Virus record (IMG/VR): IMGVR_UViG_3300021478_000005
Coordinates: 1 to 46,449 of that record
DNA from: a virus
Length of the DNA: 46,449 bases
Strand: one strand, 5' to 3'
Shown: positions 40,541-46,449 of the stretch, in pieces
Layout of the letters: each line of letters opens with the position of its first letter
How positions within the stretch are numbered: position 1 is the stretch's first letter
Notes under the pieces: model-generated
What the model was told of the DNA's origin: nothing
The model's input: the letters and a program-made list of their open reading frames with translations, nothing else
Database searches by the model: none
Translations under genes and position numbers: made by a program

Positions 40541-41229
40541 CAGAACCCCTGTCCCCGCAGGATCGCCATCAGCTCGGCCCGAGCGGTGGCGTTGTCGAGG
40601 AAAAATCCGCGCATCACGCTGGTCACCATCGACGTGTCGGCATCCTGCACGCCCCGCCACGTCATGCACTGGTGCTCGGCCCTGATCAGAACGGCGATCC
40701 CCTGCGGACTGATCGCCTTTTCAATCTCGTCGGCCAGCATGATCACCGCTTCCTCTTGGATATGCGGCCGGGCCAGAACCCACCGCGCGAGCCGGGTGAA
40801 TTTCGACAGCCCGATGATCCGCTCGCTGGGCCTGATCCCCACCCAGCACTGCCCCCGTATCGGCAGCAGGTGATGGGCGCACATCGAGCGCACCGTGATC
40901 GGCCCCACCGTGTAGATTTCGTCAAGGTGCTTGGCGTTGGGGAAGTCGGTGAGCCGCGGCGGTGCCGTGTATCGGCCGACGAAGGCCTCCCGCACCAGCA
41001 TCCGTGCCACCCGGCGGGCCGTTTCCTTGGTGTTGTGATCGTTGGCGGTGTCGATGATCAGGGCTTGCAGCGCATCCTCGATGTGACGGCGCACCTCGTT
41101 CTCGATGGTGTCCAGATCGCGGTCGTGAAGGTGTTCGGCGATATTGTCGTTGCACCGAAACGGCACCCCCCACGCCACCAGTGTCTTGCGGATCGCGCCG
41201 GTCGTGGTGTGAGGAAACGCGGTGTCCAT
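40540..41229 (-). CDS. folE: GTP cyclohydrolase I
   Basis: 229 residues. Zinc and substrate residues are visible: SMCAHHLLPIRG (Cys117, His119/120), IIGLSKFTRLARW, and AEHQCMTWRGV (Cys188). It opens the GTP ring to make dihydroneopterin triphosphate, the first step of both folate and deazaguanine synthesis. The stop shares bases with the queD start. Confidence 0.9.
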   Translation of the reverse strand: MDTAFPHTTTGAIRKTLVAWGVPFRCNDNIAEHLHDRDLDTIENEVRRHIEDALQALIIDTANDHNTKETARRVARMLVREAFVGRYTAPPRLTDFPNAKHLDEIYTVGPITVRSMCAHHLLPIRGQCWVGIRPSERIIGLSKFTRLARWVLARPHIQEEAVIMLADEIEKAISPQGIAVLIRAEHQCMTWRGVQDADTSMVTSVMRGFFLDNATARAELMAILRGQGF

Positions 41230-41627
41230 CACTGGCCCCGCACGTTGTAAACCGTGAACGAGTCCGCGTGGCCGATCCGATCCGGCACGCCGCGCACCGC
41301 CAGTTCCACGCCGACCAGGGCGTATTCGCCGCCGCGCTTGCGGATCGCTGGCGCGGTCCACTCCACGAAGTGGCGGAACAGCATCCGCGCGATGTCCTCG
41401 TTGGTGTGGTCCTTCAGCGCTTCCGCGAAAATCTTCTTCAACTCCTCCTGCACCTCCGCGTGTGTGTCCTCAAACGATGGGAAACCGAGATCCTTCCCCA
41501 TGTAGACCGGGCTCGCACGGTAGGTGAACCGGACGGTGGCGAAGTGGCTGTGGCCCGCGAGACCCATCTGCCGGTTAAGATTGGTGAAAAACACGCTGAA
41601 CGGCCCGATGGTGTTCTCGGTGATCAT
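41229..41627 (-). CDS. unknown protein of the deazaguanine cluster
   Basis: 132 residues from ATG 41627, overlapping dpdA by ATGA and the folE start by one base. Predicted strand-helix-helix-strand-strand order: SHFATVRFTYRAS, EDTHAEVQEELKKIFAEAL, ALVGVELAVRG, SFTVYNV. This order is compatible with the T-fold of QueD, FolE and QueF, but no conserved motif proves it. It sits between folE and dpdA in a pathway lacking QueC, so it could process CDG (for example decarboxylation, as proposed for DpdL) or act in transfer. The assignment is inference. Confidence 0.7.
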   Translation of the reverse strand: MITENTIGPFSVFFTNLNRQMGLAGHSHFATVRFTYRASPVYMGKDLGFPSFEDTHAEVQEELKKIFAEALKDHTNEDIARMLFRHFVEWTAPAIRKRGGEYALVGVELAVRGVPDRIGHADSFTVYNVRGQ

Positions 41628-42502
41628 GCCGCCGACTCCGTGGCCAACGCCGCGTCGCGCACATAGTCGGCGTCGCTGTTGGTGGTGCACACGAAAAAGA
41701 ATTTGTAGTCGTTGCCGTGCCGCCGTTTCATCCACTCGTTCATTTTCAGGTACGACGTGGCCACGATCCCGCCGAACGCGGAGCGGGGCGATCCCTCCAC
41801 CTCGAGGAAATTGAACCGCTCGAAATTGTGCTCGCGCAGCCGCTCCTGATGGTGGTTGAACGCGCGGTGGTCCTTGTAGCCGAACCCCTTGAAGTCGCCG
41901 CTCAGCGGATCAAACAGGTGGACCGCGCCGAACCGGAAGCCCGATCCCCACGCCGAGCTGTCGGTGGTGGCCCATGGGAACAGCCGCAGCAGGGTGGTGT
42001 TGCTCACACCGAGACCGTGAACCTTGGCCCGACCGGCAACGATGCGGAAGCACTTGCCGAGATAGGGGATGATCACCTTGGGCCGCCCGGTGAACGGCAC
42101 GATCCGGCCGATGGCCACGTGATCGTACTCGGCGGCGTAGGCCTCCAGATATTTGAAATCCTCGCCCACGTGGAACACCGGCATGGGCGACAGGCCCTGC
42201 CGCTCCATCTCGCGCTGATTGGCCAGCGTGATCTCCGGCTGTTTCATGTCGTCGAGGTTGCAGTAGGTCCACAGTGACGGCGCGTTGGCGTGGCAGTAGC
42301 CGATGTAGTCGTCCAGCTTGATCGTCACGCCCATGGTGAACGCCGACCACGCGCCGCTGTCGAGGAACACGCTGGGAAAAACTTCGCCGAACACCTTGCG
42401 CAAAAACTCGGCCATGTTGAGCCGCTTGAAGTAGTGATAGCTCAACAGCAGGTTGACCCGCTGATCCTGGCCGCGCTCGAACGTGACGATGCGATCACCC
42501 AT
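41624..42502 (-). CDS. dpdA: DNA guanine transglycosylase DpdA
   Basis: 292 residues from ATG 42502. A TIM-barrel of tRNA-guanine transglycosylase type: FLDSGAWSAF (Asp48, base recognition), YCNLDDMKQPEI (Asp84/85 as nucleophile candidates), VHGLGVS (162-167) and TDSSAW (181-185). Phage DpdA replaces guanine in DNA with a 7-deazaguanine base, which shields it from restriction. It overlaps the ParB-like gene by 8 bp. The exact subfamily was not determined. Confidence 0.85.
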   Translation of the reverse strand: MGDRIVTFERGQDQRVNLLLSYHYFKRLNMAEFLRKVFGEVFPSVFLDSGAWSAFTMGVTIKLDDYIGYCHANAPSLWTYCNLDDMKQPEITLANQREMERQGLSPMPVFHVGEDFKYLEAYAAEYDHVAIGRIVPFTGRPKVIIPYLGKCFRIVAGRAKVHGLGVSNTTLLRLFPWATTDSSAWGSGFRFGAVHLFDPLSGDFKGFGYKDHRAFNHHQERLREHNFERFNFLEVEGSPRSAFGGIVATSYLKMNEWMKRRHGNDYKFFFVCTTNSDADYVRDAALATESAA

Positions 42503-43151
42503 CCCCCACCTCGATGTCCAGCAGGATCGCGAGCCGCCGCCAGTCGTACTCCGCGCCTGCCACGGCATCGAGGGCGCTGCGCACCTGGTCGAACACCAGC
42601 GGCGGCATTTTGATTTCCAGCGTGGGCCACGTGGCGTCCTCGGCCGGGTCGGTGTCGGCAAGATGGCGCTCGCCTTCCGTCGGTTCGGCCAGCAGGCTCG
42701 ACACTTCCAACGGCGTGAACCCCATCAACGACAGGTCCGCCGTCAGCGACCGCAGGTCACCCACCTCGAGGGCCAGCAATTCCCAATCCCAGCCCGCATT
42801 CAGGCCGATCTTGTTGTCCGCGATGATGTAGCTGCGCTTCTGTTCGCTGGTCCAGTGCCGCGCCACCACCACCGGCACCTCGGCCAGCTTCAATTGCAGT
42901 GCCGCCATCACCCGGGCGTGGCCCGCGATGATCCCGTCGTTCTCATCGACGAGCACCGGCATGGTCCAGCCCCACTCCGTGATCGACCGGGCCACCTCGG
43001 TGATCTGCGCTGGCGTGTGGGTTCGCGCGTTCCGTTCGTAGGGCTTCAACTTGGCCACCGCCCGCTTTTCCACCTTCAGGGCGGGCCACCGGGCCACGGC
43101 AGGGGTGGTCGCGCCGTTCAACGCGCTCTTCACCATTCCAACCACCCCCAT
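42495..43151 (-). CDS. ParB/Srx-like N-terminal domain protein
   Basis: 218 residues from ATG 43151. Residues 25-110: KLKPYERNARTHTPAQI, WGWTMPVLVDENDGIIAGH, RVMAALQLKLAEVPVVV, the ParB N-terminal fold. No classic ParB HTH domain is seen after it. Phage ParB-like proteins of this kind often accompany methylases or terminase genes. Here it overlaps dpdA, which may imply a role in directing modification or packaging. Confidence 0.75.
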   Translation of the reverse strand: MGVVGMVKSALNGATTPAVARWPALKVEKRAVAKLKPYERNARTHTPAQITEVARSITEWGWTMPVLVDENDGIIAGHARVMAALQLKLAEVPVVVARHWTSEQKRSYIIADNKIGLNAGWDWELLALEVGDLRSLTADLSLMGFTPLEVSSLLAEPTEGERHLADTDPAEDATWPTLEIKMPPLVFDQVRSALDAVAGAEYDWRRLAILLDIEVGDG

Positions 43152-43200
43152 GGTAAATTTTGCGCCTAGACGTGTAAGACCCCGTAAACGGTTTCCGTTT

Positions 43201-43629
43201 TTAGCGGCGCGTCGAACCCACCCCCCCTACGCGCTGGCCGTCCAACGCTCGCGCGTGGCCGAAGCCCTGCTCTGCGCCCGTCCGCCGTGAGTGATGACGA
43301 TGACAGAAGGCGCGAAGGTTTGACCATTCGAGGCGAAGGTCGGGTCGCTTGCGTACGCTCTCGATGTGATCGACGTCAGTGGCAGGCTCACCACACCGGG
43401 GCCATTGGCACGTGGGGCAGGCGGCCAGGAACCGCCCTCGCAGCTTACGCCAATCCCTATCGTAACCGCGTGCCTTTGAACTGGGCCGAATGGCCTCGTA
43501 CTGCTGACGGAGCAGGGCCAGCCGCTGTTGTTGCGTTCGATGCCATGGCACGCGGTGCAACGGCGCTCGCTGTGGCATTGGAACCTCGTGGCGATGGTGG
43601 GGATGCCCGCATTTGACCACCAGACGCAA
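43201..43629 (-). CDS. HNH endonuclease
   Basis: Up to 142 residues from a TTG at 43629; other starts (43620 GTG, ATG at 43578) are possible. HNH core: ARGYDRDWRKLRGRFLAACP, CGEPATDVDHIESV and LRAFCHRHHSRRT, the HNH/McrA-like ββα-metal layout. HNH nucleases near terminase genes often assist packaging in HK97-type phages. The first 170 bp overlap the preceding gene, so the N-terminus is not settled. Confidence 0.7.
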   Translation of the reverse strand: MRLVVKCGHPHHRHEVPMPQRAPLHRVPWHRTQQQRLALLRQQYEAIRPSSKARGYDRDWRKLRGRFLAACPTCQWPRCGEPATDVDHIESVRKRPDLRLEWSNLRAFCHRHHSRRTGAEQGFGHARALDGQRVGGVGSTRR

Positions 43630-44215
43630 TCGCGTGGTGTGTGGGGGTGGTCATCATGGAGGTGGGAAGATGGTGGCCAGTGGGGCCGTTTCCCCGGCTG
43701 GCGATGGCCTTTTGGCCATAGATAATTTCTACGTGCATTGGCAACACATCAGGCGGCGGCCTGTCAATCCCAAAACTCCGTGGACGTGCGCGATCCGACC
43801 GAACCTTGTCCCACAATCGTGTGGCCCGACGCAGCACCTCGACGGAGCCGATCGACTGGTCGTCTTCGATCCACGCCACCAGCCGCGTGGGCAACCCGAC
43901 CGGGAGCAGCATGGCCCACGCGAACCAGACGGCGCACCGTTCGGCGTCGCGGTCCGACATCGATCCGGAATAATTGGCAACGATTTTTTCCAAACCGCCC
44001 GAAAGGCCAACAACACCAAGGCCATGGGTGAGAACGTGGAACGTCTCCACGATCTGCAACGCCGCCTCGAATTCATCGCTGTCGATGCCGCCGCCTTCGG
44101 GTCCGGCGGCCAGAAGCGTTTGCATCGGCCAGGGCCGCCGGTGCTGGGCGGCTTCGGGTGGCGGCTTCACCCGTTCTTCACGGTGGACGGTGCGACGGCG
44201 GCGCTTACGGGCCAT
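43457..44215 (-). CDS. hypothetical basic protein, uncertain C-terminus
   Basis: 252 residues from ATG 44215, with GGGAGG upstream. N-terminus MARKRRRRTVHREERVK, then a helical middle (EFEAALQIVETFHVLTHG, ERCAVWFAWAMLLPVG). After residue about 185 the composition becomes low-complexity and overlaps the HNH start in another frame, so the real end may be earlier or a frameshift may exist. Unknown function. Resembles small phage proteins found next to helicases. Confidence 0.45.
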   Translation of the reverse strand: MARKRRRRTVHREERVKPPPEAAQHRRPWPMQTLLAAGPEGGGIDSDEFEAALQIVETFHVLTHGLGVVGLSGGLEKIVANYSGSMSDRDAERCAVWFAWAMLLPVGLPTRLVAWIEDDQSIGSVEVLRRATRLWDKVRSDRARPRSFGIDRPPPDVLPMHVEIIYGQKAIASRGNGPTGHHLPTSMMTTPTHHAIASGGQMRASPPSPRGSNATASAVAPRAMASNATTAAGPAPSAVRGHSAQFKGTRLR

Positions 44216-44354
44216 GTGATCCTCCCAAAAAAACCGCGACGGCAAGACTGAGGGCACCGGCCAAGGCAAGGACGACACCGACGGTGACGAGCTTGTTCAA
44301 AGTGTCACTTTCTGCCTGCCTCTCGTCCCGGCCGATGACAGGCGTGCGTGACAT
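44205..44354 (-). CDS. small single-span membrane protein
   Basis: 49 residues from ATG 44354, after GAAAGGGGTGTGTC. A charged N-terminus (SRTPVIGRDERQAESD), then one span (LVTVGVVLALAGALSLAVAVF). The start codon lies in an inverted repeat, so its translation may be regulated. Overlaps the next gene start by 11 bp. Function unknown. Confidence 0.45.
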   Translation of the reverse strand: MSRTPVIGRDERQAESDTLNKLVTVGVVLALAGALSLAVAVFLGGSHGP

Positions 44355-44453
44355 GACACACCCCTTTCAGGGGGTGTGTGTCATGTGTCACTGGCACGCT
44401 TTCGCCCGGCAATGACGGCAGCGGTGACAGCGTCTTTTTACTAAGTGTCACTG
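44299..44453. repeat. palindromic AGTGTCACT repeats and long inverted repeat
   Basis: AGTGTCACT (perfect palindrome around T) at 44301-44309 and 44444-44452, and TGTGTCACT at 44384-44392, spaced 83 and 60 bp. An imperfect inverted repeat runs from 44348 to 44391 (arms GTGACATGACACACCCC and its bulged complement). The region lies below the helicase stop and over a small gene start. Candidate operator or replication-origin sites. Confidence 0.55.
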
Positions 44454-45661
44454 TCACCGCCTTTGACCATGTCCGGTCGCCAGCACAGGTCGCCTTCGAT
44501 GCGAAGGTGACCACGTTCCTGCAACGCCGACTTGATGCTGCGCACCCACTGTTGGGTCTGCGTGTTTTTGGTTGCCTCGGTGTTGATAATCGAAGCCCGT
44601 TCAAGGGCTTGGCGGAAATGCGCCACTGTCGTCATGTTGACGTTGGGCAGTCGGCCGCCGGGCGATGGTTCGGGGAAATCCACCAAGGCGTTATCGAGAA
44701 CATCGAGCGCCAGTTGCCACCGTTGCCGCTTGGTGGTCTTGCGGCGCTTGCCCACCGTGCCGATGTCGGCCGGAACCACCACGCACGACGTAATCGGCTG
44801 GCCTTCCTCGTCGGTGCCGACCTCCACCACCTCAAGGTTGAACGCCTGTTCGGCATTGTCGAAGCCGTCCCGGCTCTTGCGGGTGCGGATCACCCGGCCA
44901 GCGTCGGTGCGCTCTACCTCCAGTTCCGCGTCCATTGCCGCTCGCAACGAACTGTGGCCGCGTGCGCCCAACGTTTGGTTTTTGCCGCTGTGGTGGACGG
45001 TGATCGGCGTGGCCTTGGTCTGCCGCCGGATCGCATCCATGTTGGCCACGAACGCGCCCATGTCGGCTGCGTCGTTCTCGTTGGCACCGGGTGTGGCCCG
45101 CGCCATGGTGTCCACCACGATGATGTCGATCGACGCGTTGATCCGCTTGGCCCACCGTTCCGCCGCTCGCATCACCGCCGCCACGTCGCCGTTGCCGGTG
45201 CGGCCGAGGTTCACATTTTCAAGCACGAACCCGAACGGGATCATCGCCCGGGCTTCCTCGTCCAGATTGTGGTGGCGGCAAAAGGCTTCCACGCGATTGG
45301 CCCACCCACCGCTGCCTTCGGCCGCGATGTAGAGAACGCCGCCACCCTTGACCTTGTGGCCCATCCATTCCCGGCCAAGGGCGTAGTGGGCCACCATGTC
45401 GAACGTGATGAACGATTTTCCGCTGCCGCTTTCGCCGTACACCATCACGAGCTGATCATTGCCAACGAGGCCGCCCACAAGGTTGTCGTGGGCCTGTGGC
45501 CGCGAAAGGCTGTTCCAGTCGGCCACCTCGATCTCGCGCGGCTTGTGATCGTGTCCGTTGCGCAACGGCGGCACGTCCGCACCAGGTTGGCTCTGGCGCG
45601 TGGCGGCTTCCTTTTCCGCCCGGCGGCGCTTGGCTTCATCGAGGGTGATTTTCTCAGCCAT
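44441..45661 (-). CDS. RecA-fold helicase/ATPase (RepA/AAA_25-like)
   Basis: 406 residues. Walker A GESGSGKS at 76-83 and IIVVDTMARATPG (Walker B). ITVHHSGKN and GHSSLRAAMDAELEV fit the RepA-like replicative ATPase group. There is no primase domain. Likely a replication helicase or loader. It precedes the repeat region at 44300-44453, and it starts at the ATG overlapping the preceding gene's stop. Confidence 0.8.
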   Translation of the reverse strand: MAEKITLDEAKRRRAEKEAATRQSQPGADVPPLRNGHDHKPREIEVADWNSLSRPQAHDNLVGGLVGNDQLVMVYGESGSGKSFITFDMVAHYALGREWMGHKVKGGGVLYIAAEGSGGWANRVEAFCRHHNLDEEARAMIPFGFVLENVNLGRTGNGDVAAVMRAAERWAKRINASIDIIVVDTMARATPGANENDAADMGAFVANMDAIRRQTKATPITVHHSGKNQTLGARGHSSLRAAMDAELEVERTDAGRVIRTRKSRDGFDNAEQAFNLEVVEVGTDEEGQPITSCVVVPADIGTVGKRRKTTKRQRWQLALDVLDNALVDFPEPSPGGRLPNVNMTTVAHFRQALERASIINTEATKNTQTQQWVRSIKSALQERGHLRIEGDLCWRPDMVKGGDSDT

Positions 45662-46181
45662 CGAACTGTACCCGCGCCCGCTCGGACGGCGGCAACAACG
45701 CCACCACCCGTTCCATCAGTTCGATGGTCTCGCACGTGAACGACGGCACCTGATCGAACGCGCGCCGTATCTCGGACAGTTTGAACAGGTAAACCGGCTC
45801 GGCGCGGGCGTGGGCCGCCACGTTGCTCGCCAGCGGATACCGCAACCACGCCATGGCACTCGACAGTAGGTGCAAGTCGCAACACCACGTGCGCGCCTTT
45901 TCGATCCCATCGATGCCCAGCCCGTGGCCCAAGCCCATGCGGGTGGCGCAATGGTTGGTCTGCGGATCGACGGCGCATAGATCGATCAGATCTCCCTCCA
46001 CCACGGGCGCGATGAACGCCATCGTGCGCCCGTTGGGGTCAGGTTCGTACAGCTCCCGGTCCGCACCGTAGAACGACACCGCCGCCACGCCCCATTGGAC
46101 GCGATGGGACAATGGGAAATCGATGCCGGTGGCCTTGGCCAGCCGGATCGAGCGCATGAATTCGTGTTCGATGTCGATCAT
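45654..46181 (-). CDS. hypothetical phage protein
   Basis: 175 residues from ATG 46181, overlapping RuvC by ATGA and the helicase start by a few bases. Trp/Cys-rich middle (IDGIEKARTWCCDLHLLSSA) and a helical end. It may be a replication or recombination accessory because it lies between RuvC and the helicase, but no domain is recognised. Confidence 0.6.
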   Translation of the reverse strand: MIDIEHEFMRSIRLAKATGIDFPLSHRVQWGVAAVSFYGADRELYEPDPNGRTMAFIAPVVEGDLIDLCAVDPQTNHCATRMGLGHGLGIDGIEKARTWCCDLHLLSSAMAWLRYPLASNVAAHARAEPVYLFKLSEIRRAFDQVPSFTCETIELMERVVALLPPSERARVQFDG

Positions 46182-46449
46182 ACGATCCCTCCATCGGCCA
46201 TGCGGTGGAGGTGGCCGTAGGTGGCGACGGCTACGCCGCACGCATCGGCCTGATGATCGTCGGCCACGTGCCAGCCCATGTTGACGGCGGCAATCACCAT
46301 CTCGTCTTTCGACGCGGACTTGAACTTGCGGCCAACCTTCTTGCGCGGTCCACACATGGCGGCCTTGACCACGCCGGGATCGACCTCGATGCACCGGAGA
46401 TCCCGTTCGGCGGCGGCCAGCTCCACCATGTTGACCAAGCCGGTGAGCA
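46178..46449 (-). CDS. RuvC-like Holliday junction resolvase, C-terminal part (continues from base 362)
   Basis: This is the 3' part of the gene whose start is at 362. The last 127 bases repeat the first 127. Within the window a truncated reading starts at Met 46438 (VNMVELAAAERDL). It contains DDHQADACGVAVATYG, the acidic helix. The two parts join in frame when the duplicate 127 bp are collapsed, giving 168 residues. Confidence 0.8.
   Translation of the reverse strand, partial: LTGLVNMVELAAAERDLRCIEVDPGVVKAAMCGPRKKVGRKFKSASKDEMVIAAVNMGWHVADDHQADACGVAVATYGHLHRMADGGIV
46323..46449. repeat. terminal direct repeat, right copy
   Basis: Identical to bases 1-127. Collapsing the two copies gives a circle of 46,322 bp. 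It shows that the contig is complete or nearly so. Confidence 0.95.

Noticed and set aside
46323-46449. Biological long terminal repeat
   Set aside because: Exactly 127 bp inside a coding gene fits an assembly overlap better; a read-depth check would decide.

Overview
The window is a tailed-phage genome, GC-rich and gene-dense, in one piece. Bases 1-127 and 46323-46449 are identical, so it is a circular (or circularly permuted) molecule of about 46,322 bp opened inside a gene: the RuvC-like resolvase runs off position 1 and finishes at 46178. Codon usage, GC richness and the many small exported or zinc-ribbon proteins suggest an alphaproteobacterial (Rhizobiales-like) host. That host call is inference only. 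A tyrosine integrase with an excisionase-like neighbour indicates a temperate phage, or one with temperate ancestry. The virion is siphovirus-like: HK97-type head, lambda-type tail tip (M, L, K, I, J homologues) and a 679-residue tape measure.

There are two transcription blocks. The rightward block (1461-14706) holds early and lysogeny genes: many small ATGA-coupled proteins, several with Cys zinc ribbons, a candidate recombination protein (5403), an excisionase-like protein (7016), an integrase (8289), a YkgJ-like Cys-cluster protein (10739), then a terminator and a repeat-rich control region (11.7-12.3 kb) with a palindromic operator, followed by a second set including an XRE regulator (12737). 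The leftward block begins at an HTH regulator (1158), passes through the contig junction and runs down to 14814. It carries RuvC, a RecA-fold helicase/ATPase, an HNH nuclease, a ParB-like protein, a 7-deazaguanine DNA-modification cluster (dpdA, unknown gene, folE, queD, queE), terS, terL, protease, capsid, portal, connector and tail genes, a glycine-rich fibre, exported and membrane proteins, an M15 endolysin with a holin-like partner, and a cytosine-methylase-like protein. The blocks diverge at 1159-1460 and converge at 14707-14813 on a strong hairpin.

The most notable system is the deazaguanine cluster. FolE, QueD and QueE would make 7-carboxy-7-deazaguanine (CDG) from GTP, and DpdA would exchange it for guanine in DNA. 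No QueC, QueF or amidotransferase is present, and an unrecognised 132-residue protein sits between folE and dpdA. This predicts either a CDG-derived base finished by that protein or dependence on host QueC. A ParB-like gene overlaps dpdA.

A second notable structure is a duplicated module at 7.3-8.3 kb: two paralogous small genes, each preceded by a similar RNA hairpin at exactly the same distance from a CGATGGAG ribosome-binding element. Other points are a -1 frameshift site in the tail chaperone genes, terminator-like hairpins flanking the capsid gene, and palindromic repeats below the helicase gene. I saw no tRNA, CRISPR array or insertion sequence, and could not identify attP or cos.
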